Assembly: GCF_000226115.1 (NCBI RefSeq)
Contig: NC_016460.1
Coordinates: 2,108,001-2,172,000, forward strand
Source of the DNA: Thermothielavioides terrestris NRRL 8126
Lineage: Eukaryota; Ascomycota; Sordariomycetes; Sordariales; Chaetomiaceae
DNA: 64,000 nucleotides
Direction: 5' to 3'
The notes under the pieces were generated by a model, which searched no databases, had not been told where the DNA came from, and worked only from the letters and a program-made list of their open reading frames with translations. Shown here piece after piece: positions 27,201 to 38,690 of this stretch. The position numbers and the translations under genes were made by a program. The stretch's first letter is position 1. Every line of letters starts with the position of its first letter.

Positions 27201-28178
27201 ATAGAAAGAAATCTTTTATATTTTAGGCGTCAACCTCCTTTTCTTAATAGCCTATTATCCCTAGACGGACAGTTAGTTAGAAAAGACGAACTAGACGGTA
27301 GAAATCGCTATTTATATAGAAGCTATAGAAAAACTAGGAACGCTATAGCCTCTACTTCTCTCTACGTTATAGTATAACTTTAACAATATGTTCGTAGTCA
27401 CTATTAGAAGATCGCTAAACAAGTTGGTATATAGCTTTAAACCACATTCTATCCTAGATATACTTCATCGTAAGAAGAGTATCGTTGCCTTCGCCGAAGC
27501 TATTAGTGTCCTTAGACAGTAGTACTAGGAGGAAGTAGCGGAATAGATCGATTACGTAAGCGCTATCGCAAAGATACATTACAACGATAAGTATATACCT
27601 ACTAAGTTCGAAGTAGGAGATACCGTTTACCTACGACTATATAACGGATACTATCTCCTAGGAAAGCTTAAACGAAAGTAGTTACTATAGTAGGTAAGAC
27701 CGTTTAAGATTGTTTATAAAATTGATAGAAACGCCTATAAGCTTGACTTCTTAGCTAGTTGGAAAGTCTATCCTATAGTTTTAGTTTCCTAATTATAGAA
27801 GCTAGATTAGGGGAAAGACCCCTTTAGCTATAACGTAGAACTCCCTAGCCTTATAATCATTGATGGAGATAAGTACTAGGAAGTCGAGAAAATTATATAA
27901 CAGCGTATTATTTAGAGGAACTAGAGACCTAAAGTCGAGTATCTAGTACGATAGAAAGGATTTACTGCTAAAGACGATTGGTAGATCCTATATATCTAGC
28001 TTATTAACGATACTAGGGAACTTGTCGAGGAGTACGAAAAGGCGTACCCTATCGACTAGAAGAAGGAACATTGTAATAAGGGTATCGCTATTAAAGAATA
28101 GAAGGAAGTAAAGGAGATTCCTCGATCTTAGAACTAAGTTGTCGTTGAGCTACTATAGAGGAAGGATAGCGACTACTA
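21240..28178 (+). pseudogene. B2 gag-protease-RT-RNase H-integrase-chromodomain, RIP-inactivated
   Basis: Read through TAG/TAA stops, domains appear in Ty3/gypsy order. Gag is at about 21,240-23,100. An acidic linker follows at 23,195-23,430. The retropepsin is at about 23,930-24,240 (YFDIGSNTNFVD, with DTG read as DIG). RT is at about 24,720-25,650 (TYIDNIIIASKN near 25,405, the YxDD box). RNase H is at about 25,880-26,330 (KLDISGKGY), the integrase core at about 26,900-27,350 (TIDFIVDLP; ISD-DTKFTS; YYP-TDS-LEKTN), and the chromodomain at about 27,860-28,030 (VEYLVRWKGFTAKDDW). Coding ends near 28,178. Boundaries are approximate. Confidence 0.87.
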
Positions 28179-29069
28179 ATAGCTATACTGTTATTGACTT
28201 TCTTCTTCCTTCTTTCTTATTTCCCTCTTTTCCTTTCGTTCGATTATACTTTCTTTATTAGAATACGTTCACTTCAATATATTTATCACCGCTATACCGC
28301 TACTAGATATATAAACGCCGTCCTCTATCTTATAGATCCCTTGATTTTTCTTCTCTTTACCCCTTACTTAGATATTACTAACGCTTTCAGTTATAAAACT
28401 ATAGTCATTCAGTTCGTTAAGCACTTTGCTCATTCTAGTTTTTCTATATTTAGATTCGCTATTGACCTTAACCTATAATTGGTTAGAGAAAGCTATTCTA
28501 TTGCTATAAAGGTATAAGGCTTCGAGCCTCGAAGGTACAATGTTCTATTCTCTAGCTACTACTAGATAGCAATACTATTCATTGGCCATAGGCACTACGC
28601 CATTGTTTTTATTTATTTCTAGAACAGCCCAACGTAAGCTACTATAATTTCCTTTCTTTTTATATATCAACCTCAATGTATCTATCTTCTTTAACAATTC
28701 CTTATCGTAATTATTCGTATTCGCTATATAATCGATCATCAAACCTTCTTATTATTAAGCTACGTATATTTATATAAGCTACTATTAGTCGGTATACGCT
28801 TATACTATATTTACGACTCGAAACAATCCGCTATACGTTCTTATAATGCCTATATTACTAACAGAGGCGACTATATAGTCGATTCTCTTAGCTCGTTAAC
28901 GTTATCGAATAGCGAAGCGCTTGAGTATAATTATATCGATATTACTAAGGGAGATACTCAATTAGCCTTTGTCGTATATAGAATGCCTCCTTATATACGA
29001 AAGACTCCTACTAAAACCTATACTACTAGTACCTAAAAAAGAGAGAGCGCTCGCTTCGCTATAAAGTAA
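28179..29069 (+). other. B2 spacer between pol and ORF3
   Basis: About 890 bp without coding pattern on either strand, of the same length as in B1. It must contain whatever drove expression of the downstream ORF unless that was made by splicing of the genomic transcript. Confidence 0.5.
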
Positions 29070-30977
29070 ATGGGAGGTACTACAAAGGTCATTAATATAC
29101 CTAACACCCCTTTATATACTATAGAAGCGTATATATCCCACTAGGCTACAACTAAGGACATCGTCGCTAAAGTCGCCTATAACAACGAAATAATAGTCGC
29201 TAAGAAAGCCGATATAGCTAGAGCGATCTAAAACAATTTAGAAACTATATATAAGGAATAGGGGCAAACCACTATTTTAGGCCCTATTGTTATTCTAAAC
29301 GATGAACCTAAAGTCGCTAAGGACTATAAGGGAACGTTAGACAACGATGTAGTATAAGAGCACCTCGACGCTCTTCTCATTTATAAGTATATAGAGGGAG
29401 AACAACCCCTCTAATATACATCTAAGATCTAGTACCCTAATATCGATAACGTTGCAACCGCCTATATATAGTGTAAAGAGCCTTAGTAAGCTATATATAT
29501 TATATCCAATAACAAAGTAGTTGTAAACGATGACGACTAGGATACCTTAGACGACGACGAGGCCAATTATATAAGCGACGAAGAGGACGTAGCTATAGAG
29601 CTATATTGTATTCCAGAGCTATAAGAGACCTATATATCCTATAGTTATTCCTATCGCCTTATAAAAGCTACGAATAAGTATATCGCTACTATAAGCGAGG
29701 CACTTGCCTATATATATATAGACTTTGGCTATAACAAAGAATATATAGCTAAGCTTACGACGTAGTTCGCTAAATTCTATCGTATAGTCCTAAAAAAAGA
29801 TCCTAGTGACAAACTAGCTAGCTTCGCTTACAACTTACACGTCTATAAGATCAAAGGTATAGTCAAAAAGGCCTTTAAGGAGTTCTAGGAGACTAGAATA
29901 GTAACTATAAGCTATATATCGACCGCTATTAAGATCCTCGCTTTATAGTATATATCGCCTAAAGGGGAGGGCAACCTATTTATTAACACAATGTTGGTAG
30001 AGCTCGGCCTAGTATACTACAACAACGTTAAAGCTATAGATATAGCAAGCGGTGCTAGTTATATAGTTACTATGAACGACGTTACTATCAAATCCCTCTA
30101 GACCAATATAAAGACTATATAGACGTTTACTAAAGACCTATTGCATTTCGTATAGAAGTACTAAGTATATGTCAAGGAAGTCGAGAATGTCGCTATAGAA
30201 TCTATAAGATACATTAGCGTTGTAGATATAAATAGGAACGCTAGATATATAGAGCTAGATACCTTTGCCTTCTAGGCCAACCTAGATAAAATGTACTATT
30301 ATTAGATTAAAAAGATTAGTAATATATAGCAAGCCTACAATAAGACTATAATGGAACTCTATTATATAGACAATATACTCTATAAAGACGTCGACGTAGT
30401 TATATATATAACCTCTAATATATAAGATATTATCTATATAAGTTTATCGAAGTATATATAAGACTTTAAGTGTTATACGACAATCCTTAAGGCCTATACG
30501 ATTGTACTAAGCGCAATTCCTAACGAGACGGAAATTGTAAGACAAACTATTATAACCGTCTAGCCTAATAAACGCTAAGAACTAATACCTAAGGTCAGCT
30601 AAACCGCAACTATAACGGCTATACACTCTACCAAGACTATATAGCTACCTACCTAAAGAACACCTACCAAGGTACCTATTACTAAAGCTACGCTACTAGT
30701 TATACCAACGATACTAGCTAAGACATTGCAAAGCTAGTGTAATAAGAGTATTTGTTCAACGTTGGGAGCTAAAACGGTTGAAGTCACCGCTACTAAGCGC
30801 TAGCGCAAAGTAACTATTGACGACAAGGTATAGGAGACGCCGATACGTCCTCCTAAGAAGCTTAAGAAGACGCCTACTTCCGCTGAACGTAAGGTAGCAA
30901 CAAAGGCCTCTAAGGTCGGAAGAGACGACCCTTATACTAGTGATAGTATAGTCGATCTCAATAAGTAGAACAAATGA
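29070..30977 (+). pseudogene. Extra ORF (ORF3) of chromovirus B2, 635 codons, unknown function
   Basis: ATG at 29070 and TGA at 30975-30977 are in the same frame with 635 codons between. Every in-frame stop I noted is TAG or TAA, as expected from CAG/CAA under RIP. No homology to gag, pol, env-like or known domains is evident. Visible features are a strongly acidic patch (DDEANYISDEEDVAIE, near 29,550), a long central mixed region, and a Lys/Arg-rich C-terminus with PPKKLKK near 30,853 resembling a nuclear localisation signal. B1 carries the same ORF with the same codon count. Its position, 3' of an integrase-chromodomain and before the LTR, is where additional ORFs occur in some LTR elements. 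Function unknown. Confidence 0.75.
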
Positions 30978-31148
30978 ATGGATATATCGTAATAGAGGGC
31001 TTTGCTATAGGACGAGATAACGGATATAAAACCTATATAAGGTATAATGTAGATTAGTTTTCTTCCCTTTCTATACGCTCCTTTATCCTATATTGAGTTC
31101 TATAATAATGGCGAAGACACTATCTTTTTCTTCTTGTCCCTAGGCACT

Positions 31149-31397
31149 TGTTATACGTAACTATAGCAAGGGCACCTATAACCGCACCGTGGTCAGGGGT
31201 AACGAGCGTTCCCTTAAAAAGGGGAACCTTACCTGGAACCCCTTCGTAGGAAGACAGACTATATCAATATACTTTTGTAATATATACTAGTGTTCAAGAG
31301 TACCACTTTATCAGCTAACGAGGCTAAGAGGCATTGATCTTTCTCACCCTTATACGTTTACCGCTAGATGGTCACCGAGGACTATTGGCGTGTAACA
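31149..31397 (+). repeat. 3' LTR of B2
   Basis: 249 bp, direct repeat of 20813-21061, followed by the AAAGT duplication. The bases just before it (CTTCTTGTCCCTAGGCACT) are pyrimidine-rich, so no ordinary polypurine tract is visible. Confidence 0.92.
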
Positions 31398-31402
31398 AAA
31401 GT

Positions 31403-32611
31403 CCTATATAGCGAAAGTAGCTTAGATGTCTATAGCTCTAGCTACTTATCTAGAGGGTCTAGCTCCTTGTCTAAAGGGTCTAGCTACTTGTCTATATAGT
31501 AGGCTTAGTATCTTTTAGAATAGTAAGGAGACACTAGAATCGACTAAACTGTCTATACGTTCTGTTCTAAGGTTCTAAATGACTATACCTAGTCTAGGAA
31601 GCCTAGATAGGTACTAGGATAGTTGGCTAGGCGTCTATAGTAGTAGTTAGAGAACCTAGTCGAAAGCGCTAATTAGCTAAGCTATTAAAGATAATAGGTC
31701 TTCCTCTTTAAGTTGTCAGTTCTAAGGTAGTAGATTCTACGATCCTCTTTATAGTCTTTAGTAATATCTACTAAGATTGTAGCTATTAATAGTATAGATT
31801 TTATATCTTCGTTAAGAAATAGTTAGTATATCCTAGGTTTCTAGTTGCTCCTAGAAGGTTAAGCTTAGTAGAGTTGCTAGCTAGTTCTTAGTTGGATTAT
31901 ATCTAGTTCTTACTAATATTTCTAGTAATATAGCTAATCTTAGTTACTGATTGTTAGTCCTCTAAGGCTTTAAGGTCTCTAGCGGTCTCTAACTCTCTAG
32001 TACTAAAGTCTTTAGCGTTTCTTAGGTTAAGTCCTTAGTCTCTAAGGTGGCGTCTTCGATCCTAGGGTCTAGGATAAGGTTCTTACTAATAGCTATTTAG
32101 ACTTTACGCCTAATAGTTATAAGGTAGGTATAAAGAATATAATTGTCGAATATCTAAGAGGGAGAATACTCTACGACGTATAGTGTTTTAGTATACCGTT
32201 GGATATAGATATCTCCTTCTAGTACCTCTTCGAATAATGTTATAGCTTCTAGGTATTAGAGTTCTTAAAGATTGATAGCAGTTACCTACTAGACGTTGTA
32301 GATAACTTTAAAGTCCTTAATAAACTTAAGTGTCTACTATATATCTTTATAGACGTTAGCGTTTATAAAGCTTAAATCCGTCTAGCTTCTAACTCTTTAT
32401 AAGTATTTAGTATTAAAATAACAATAGCTAGGTTGTAAACCGGTTTATTATAGATTATATACTTCGAAGCTTACTCCTTTATAAAGGAGCATTATTTGTC
32501 TTAGGCGTTGCTCTATATAACTTACTAGGTGTAACTCGTAATATCTTTCGATCTAAACTTAGCTTCCCTCGATAGGAAGCGAATAGGTTCGAATCGTTAA
32601 TAGGCACCACT
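31403..32611 (-). pseudogene. B1 leader and 5' part of gag
   Basis: Continuation of B1 beyond the B2 insertion, matching the reverse complement of B2 at 21,062-22,270. The leader next to the 5' LTR is recognisable, including TCCTTTATAAAGGAGC near 32,481 (reverse complement shared with B2 near 21,184). Coding pattern of gag begins about 180-200 bp into the element. Joined by homology to 20812 downward. Confidence 0.8.
32592..32609 (-). promoter_or_regulatory. Primer binding site of B1
   Basis: On the - strand, two bases after the 5' LTR, TGGTGCCTATTAACGATT. It begins with TGG, complementary to the tRNA CCA end. The 7-base acceptor-stem-like and 5-base T-stem-like spacing before a T-loop-like TTCGAAT (on the complement) suggests a tRNA primer, not identified. 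Confidence 0.65.
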
Positions 32612-32860
32612 TGTTATATATAGATAGTGCTCAGTGACCATCTAGCGGTAAACGTATAAGGGTGAGAAAGATCAATGCCTCTTAGCCTCGTTAGCTAATG
32701 AGGCGGCACTCTTGAACACTAGTATATATTACAAAAGTATATTGATGCAGTCTACTGTTCTACGAAGGGGTTGTGGGCGAGGTTCCCTTTTTTAAAGGAA
32801 CGCTCGTTACCCTTGACCGCGGTGCGGTCATAGGTGCCCTTGCCACAGTTGCGTGTGACA
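32612..32860 (-). repeat. 5' LTR of B1
   Basis: 249-bp repeat, same orientation as 11685-11933 and inverted relative to the B2 LTRs. Followed by the target duplication ATTCA at 32861-32865. Confidence 0.9.
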
Positions 32861-32865
32861 ATTCA

Positions 32866-33740
32866 GCTCTATTGTTGCCTTCCTGTTTCAGGCTTAAATA
32901 GGCCTTGAATAGGTGGCCCTAGATCTAAATAGGCCACTTCTATCTGGGCCGCCCTAGATCGTGTATGTGGAGGAGCAGTTAGATCGATAGAGGCTATGTA
33001 TATAGGAAGATCGCAAGCCGCGTATACGCCACCTAAACTACTGTTACGCAGTCTACCGCTAGGTATACAAGGCTATAACCCAAAGTGCAATCGCTACGCC
33101 CTTTAGGCTATAGCACGGTAGTCCCTAGGGTCAGGGACCTTGAAGGAGGAGGGCCCTATTATGCCTTAGAACCACTTTAACCTATAGGACCCGCCTCGGT
33201 ACCTAGTATAGCCCTTGGGACGCGCCTCGGCACCTAGTATAACCCTTGGCCTAACCACCTCGCTCTATATCTAGCACCCGATATAGCCTAGCCAACTATA
33301 GGGTACTACGTAGGTTATCTATATACGCCACTAGGGCGTACGTCAGTAGCTCGGATTATATAAGCTACCTAGAGGAGCGATCGGAAGGGTATAGAGCTAA
33401 GCGAAGTACGAGGTATTAGGCTAAGCAAGTGCGGGGAACTGAGACATTGGGTCAGCAATAGAGCGGATTAGGTATATTTAGGGAGCTATATAGGCGCTAT
33501 AGGATGGCCTAGGAAAGGATCTACGAGCTTAGGAATAGAGGCTAGCTGATACGGAGGAAGATCGAGGGCTAGGATAGGAGAGATAAGGAGGATAGAACCT
33601 ATAGAGCAGTAAGAGAGGCTAGCGTTCAATGCAACTACCTGCATCTCCCCTACCTATAGCTACCTTGTAGCGCGTACTCTGCTTGTGCCTTGCTCGTACT
33701 CCGTCACTTCAATGTATACCCCCTTCCTTCTAGGAGCCCC
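32866..33740. other. Less-RIPped stretch without a recognised gene
   Basis: Less AT-rich than the elements on either side. Contains a near-perfect 31-bp tandem duplication (33187-33217 and 33218-33248; units share CGCCTCGG-ACCTAGTATA). No open frame or known element end seen. Before B1 inserted it was contiguous with 11,684. Confidence 0.55.
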
Positions 33741-36700
33741 TACTACTGACACTAAGGAAGTATATAGTATATAGGTACTAGATAACTCGCTTTATTACTT
33801 TGATATACTCTAGTTCTAGATTTGTTAGGAACTGAGAGAGCTTTGTAGCTATAAATACGACGTTGAGCTAGATTATAATTATAGAGTAGAGGATTAAGCC
33901 TATAAGCTTTTAGTACAATTTAACCTACTTAGGGGTCGCCTCTCCTTTGAATTTACAAAGCTCTTTGGTAAAGAGAGGAATAGCTAAAGCACTTACAATG
34001 TTAGAGAGACTATACTTCTTTACAATCTTTTCGATATACTAGTTGTATACGAGCTAGATTTTGTACGCTCTATAGTTATAGATAACTTTAATCCTAAAGA
34101 AGTACTTAATATCGCTCTGCTTATATACCTTGTACTTCGCTTTAATGCCCTTTATAATATACTCTATAGCTATAGTGTTATCTTGATAGTAAACTACTAA
34201 GAAGTTGTTAATATAGAAGATAAAGATAATCTTCTTCTTAAGGTTAAGGAATAAGTAGAGTTCTTCTATAGAGGGCTATATACTAAGCTCCTCAAAAGTA
34301 TCGTAGAACTTATTGTACTATAGGAACAATGAGTCCTTTAGCCTATAGAAAGCCTTTAGGAGCTCTATATAAATCCCTAGCTTCTTAAATCCCTCTAGAA
34401 GCTTATAAGTCATCTACTCTATATCTAGCCTCCTTAGGTTTAGGAACACCTATTTAATATTAAACTACTTTACTTCGAGGTTAAAGTATACTATAAGCGC
34501 TATAATAGTATAAAAAGAGTATACTACAAAGGTAGCTATATACGTATTTACAATGTTGGTAATGTCTTATAGATTGCCTTGTATATAGATATATACTTTA
34601 TACTTCTTAAGGTTACTATCCTTGTCGAGCTTGTAGTCGAATACCTACTTCAATGGCAAAGGCCTCGTTTTTATATACTTTCGCTTGATCTCTCGCTATA
34701 TTCCTTTGCTTATAAGATTATAGATCTCCTTGTATATAGCCGCTTTGAACTCCTTCCTATATAGGTAGTTCTCTAAGTCTCTCTAGCTCTTTAGGAGAGG
34801 AGGGAGCTTAGTATTATAATATATCATTGGTATTTAGCTAGCGGTAGTAGTAAATACTATATATAGAGTCTGAAACGACTTTAGAAAGAGCGTTTTAATA
34901 CCTTTCTAAAATATAGAGAAGAGCGTCTTATTACTATTATAGTATTCCTAGGAAGTAGGATCTAGGTAATTAGTCTAGAACCTTAGCCCTAGGTTCTCCT
35001 ATATTTCTAATGACCTAATAAAGAAAATGTATATACGTTTTAAAGCTATATTTAGAGCTATATTCTTATACGCTTTTGTAGAAGGCTTCTAAATCTATAT
35101 ACTCTTCCTTATAGGTATAAGATACTCTCTAGGCTTATATCGTAGTTTTAATATATTTGTTCCTAGCTTATTGGTCGAAGGTTACGTTTATAGAGCTTTA
35201 GGCCTTATAGACTAAGTATTTTACTCTACTATATATTCTATTGTATTATAGAATATATCCTTTTCTTTACTTTATAGAGCTATAGGCTCTATAAGTGGAG
35301 ATACTTCTTTATACTCGTTTTATAGAGCTAGGGGCTCTATAGGCGGAGAAGCCCTATGTTCGCTCTTAGAGGCGACGCCTTATAGGACGGCTATAGCTGG
35401 CCTAAGATCCCTAGGTACTCTACTAGTCTTTAGAAGAGTACTAGAATTATTGATTAGACCCCTATTTCCATTATTACCTCTATCTATAAACTCTTTCTAT
35501 AGCTGAGCCTATAGTTCTAGTAATATTTTAGAAGTTAAGAGTCTACCCTATATATACATTTCCCTTACCTCTAAGTCTTAACCTAGTAGTATACTCTTAT
35601 ACTTAGGAACTACAACAATAATAGATTTAAACGTTGGTCCTCTATATTTAAGTTCGTAGAACGCTTAAAGAATCGACCTAGCGTCCTAGGTCTCTTTAAC
35701 CTCCTTGTCTAAGTGTTCTACTACCTCTTTAACAATAGTAACTTCCTAAACTAGAAGCTCTTCCTTACCTAGATGGTAAAAGGTCCTTTTATTAAACGTT
35801 ATATTCTTTATTATAATAACCTTATTGAGCTTAGGTACTTAGATATAGTAAATATTAGATACTTTATACCTAACTAGGTATTTAATTCGCTTATATAGCT
35901 ATACTTTGAATTCTCTCTTCTAATACCTAGCTTTATACTCTTTATCTAAGGGGTATACTCTATAGTTATATATAAAGATCCTAGACTAGTTAAGATATAG
36001 ATCTACTATTAATATTTAGTAGAAAGTTGGTTCCTACTAACGAAAGTAGTTCTTAAACTAGAAGTAGAGTACTTCGTTAAGGCTTTAAAGACTATAAGTA
36101 TAGCTAGGCGAAATAGAATGTAAAAAGGCTACTACCTTTATTCCCTTTAGCTAAAGCTTTATAGGTAGGTTTATAGTAGTAAGTATCTTTATACTCTTTA
36201 GCTATAAGACTTATCCTACCTACTCTAAAGCTCTATTTAGCTATAGAGTATATATTAGTATAAGCTCTAAGTCGATACCTTTGTTATATGCCTAGAGCTA
36301 GTAAACCGTTAATTAGCGATCTTCTAGTGTAATAACTCCTATATTATTGTCTTAGCGAATTTTATAGATATTAAGTCCCTATTGCCATTTGACCTAGCGT
36401 TTAAAAGCTTTAACGATATTAAAGAGCTTAGTTTAACCCTTGTTAAAGAGTATAAAAGCCTAGATCCTTCTATTAAATTTGTCTTTAATTGCAAAGAGAT
36501 ACTAAGATCTATTAAACCTAGGAGGGAATAAGAAGAGGTCTTAAGAGATACGCTAGAATAGGCGTAGAGCGTAATACTCTATCTTATAGAGTATATTGTA
36601 CTCCTTAGTATATAATAGAGTATATACCTTATATTCAATTGTTGGCGTTCCCTAGATCTTAACATTCTTAGCGCTCTACGCTAATGTCCAAAGAGCTCTT

Positions 36701-38460
36701 TGACCTAAATGTCTAGATCTCTTATACTAGAGCTCCTTAGTATCTTCTCTCTCTCAAGGTATATATAATATATATAACCTTATATTATCTTTATAGACAA
36801 TTGTATTTACTATCACTAGGCCTATAAAGCTCTATAAAGGTTAAAGAATATAAAAGTAAGAGGAAAGGTTCTTCGATTTAAAGAAAACTATATTAAACTT
36901 ATAAACTAACTATTTGACCTTTATACTCTTCTTAAATATTCTATATCGTAGAGAGTAGTCTAGACCTAAATACTAGATACTAGCTATATATAGAGCAGTT
37001 TCTAAGACGATATTAATATAAAAGCCCTCTACTATAGCGATATTCTTTAAATGGAGGTCTATAGTTCCTTTTTCCTATTTTCTATCTAGTACCCCTTTTA
37101 TAATATACTCTCCTCTTCCTAAAATAGGGAAAGTAGTAGTACCTACTTCTATATAGTCACTATCTCCTAATAGTACAAAGGTACTAGGAACTAAGAGCTT
37201 TTTATCGTTGACAATATATAGAGTAGTATAGTTATTAAAGAGAGTACTTTAAAAGAGCTAGTAGGTAATAGTGGTCGAGAATATAAATAGGTAGTAAGCT
37301 TCTTTGCTAAAGAGGCTTAAGTCGATAATAATATAGACAATCTTATTAGGAAGAGCTAAGCTAGAGTTCCTCTACTTTATAGAGCTAGACCTATACCGCT
37401 TTTAGAGGCTCTTTTAGAGGGAATACCACTTTAGTTTATTGAGGTACTCTTTAATTTTAATAATTTACGCTTTTAAAAGCTTATAATAGCCCTTCTCTAT
37501 TTTAGTAATTACTATTTAAAGAAACTAGTAGTCGACTAGCTTCTATTTATATTTGCTATTAGGCTTATAAGGGTATAGATAGAGCTTCGAGCTATAAGAG
37601 CCTACGCTATCTAAGGAACTATTACCTTAAGCTACTTCTAAAGAGGTAAATATATTATAGCTAAGCCCTTTAGAGTAGGTGTTGTCGATCTAAATACTAA
37701 GGTAAGCGCCTAGCTTATTGAAAGAGGGAATTAGATACCCCTTAGCTTTAAATACCTTGATTTTAGAGAGCTGGTGGCAAGCCTAGTCTAAAGCGATCTA
37801 GTGGCCAACTACCTCGATAAGGTGGTTAGAAGCTCTAAGTCCAATAACCTCTAGGATATCAAAGCTTTTTATATATAGGTATACCTTGTTCTAAGAATAG
37901 TACTATATATATAGATTAATACCTACTCTATAAGCTTTTTATAAGACTGTTATATATTAGTGAGCAGCTATATCTTTTATAAGAGTGTCAATAGATGTAA
38001 GCTACTTATAGAGCTTATAGATAAGGGCCTAGGGGCTACTAAGGCTAGTGTTCAAGATAACAATATATATAGCATTGAATAGAGGCTAGTAGACAGAGCG
38101 TATAATCTACTAGTTGATAAGTAAACGCGATTTAACTCTACTCTCCTAGATAGTAGAAATTATAAGGTAGTTCTTATATATAGCTTCGAGCTTAGTAGTA
38201 ACCTCTTATTCAATAGAAGGCTAAACTTGCTCTAAAGGAATACCCAATGCCTTAGTATATTTCTTATAAAGCTCTTTAATTATATTTTCCTCTATAGGGA
38301 CTTTTAGTCGCTTATCCTAGAGCTTATTAAGAGCATTTAGATTATATTTATCCTAGATACTATTGCTTAGGGCTAAGATTTTAAACTCTATAAACTACTT
38401 AGTCTAATCCGTTTAAGACTAGAGGATAACAGTTAAATTGCTCTCGATAGTCGTTATATT
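33740..38460 (-). pseudogene. Ty1/copia retroelement D: gag-protease-integrase-RT-RNase H, RIP-inactivated
   Basis: On the - strand the domains follow copia order. Gag runs from about 38,455 down to 37,300 and a protease-like stretch is near 37,200. Integrase is at about 36,700-35,700. Reverse transcriptase lies at about 35,000-33,950, with LLKAFYRLKDSL near 34,360 and FYINNFLVVYY near 34,210 (copia FYVDDxL with both Asp changed to Asn). RNase H follows towards 33,740. Stops are almost all TAG/TAA. No LTR pair was found at the two ends, so the termini are undefined or lost. Order integrase before RT separates it from the gypsy elements on its left. Confidence 0.82.
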
Positions 38461-38481
38461 GAGATATAGAGTATAAGAAAA

Positions 38482-38499
38482 AGAGAGAGAGAGAGAGAG
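38482..38499 (+). repeat. (AG)n microsatellite
   Basis: Nine AG dinucleotides in the leader region of element D, close to the edge of the AT-rich island. Confidence 0.9.
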
Positions 38500-38690
38500 C
38501 TTACTATAGATTACTTACTATATACAATTATAGAGCGCCTAGGCTTATAACTGACACGCTATAGCGAGCTATAAGGTATAGATGCAACGGTAGGATCGTA
38601 GTAAAGCATCGGAATACAAAGAGAGTACGTTGTTCTAGTACAAAGGAAAGCTAAGGATTGAACAGAGCGTAGTATATATATATCTAGGAG

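Larger units (their letters stand above)
20813..31397 (+). mobile_element. Chromovirus B2, 10,585 bp, nested in B1
   Basis: Complete Ty3/gypsy element with 249-bp LTRs in direct orientation. Both LTRs start TGTTATACG and end in ACA, so the termini are short inverted repeats. It is flanked by a perfect 5-bp target duplication, AAAGT at 20808-20812 and 31398-31402, placing its insertion in the gag region of B1 in opposite orientation. B2 and B1 differ by transversions as well as transitions, so they are distinct family members and not copies of one recent insertion. All genes are RIP-inactivated. Confidence 0.92.
11685..32860 (-). mobile_element. Chromovirus B1, about 10.59 kb, split by B2
   Basis: A full-length Ty3/gypsy element on the - strand. 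Its 5' LTR is 32612-32860 and its 3' LTR 11685-11933, both in the same orientation. It is flanked by ATTTA (11680-11684) and ATTCA (32861-32865), a 5-bp target duplication differing by one C-to-T. Element B2 plus one 5-bp duplication (10,590 bp) is embedded at 20813-31402; subtracting it leaves 10,586 bp for B1, within one base of B2's 10,585. Order in the element: LTR, primer site, gag, protease, RT, RNase H, integrase, chromodomain, extra ORF, LTR. All coding parts are destroyed by RIP. Confidence 0.88.

Noticed and set aside
34579..34764. Short open frames within the RIP-affected region (also at 7540-7749, 12098-12283, 21014-21202, 28194-28478)
   Set aside because: They are on the non-coding strand of retroelement genes, in LTRs or in spacers and have no support; only those coinciding with gag-pol or ORF3 frames were used.
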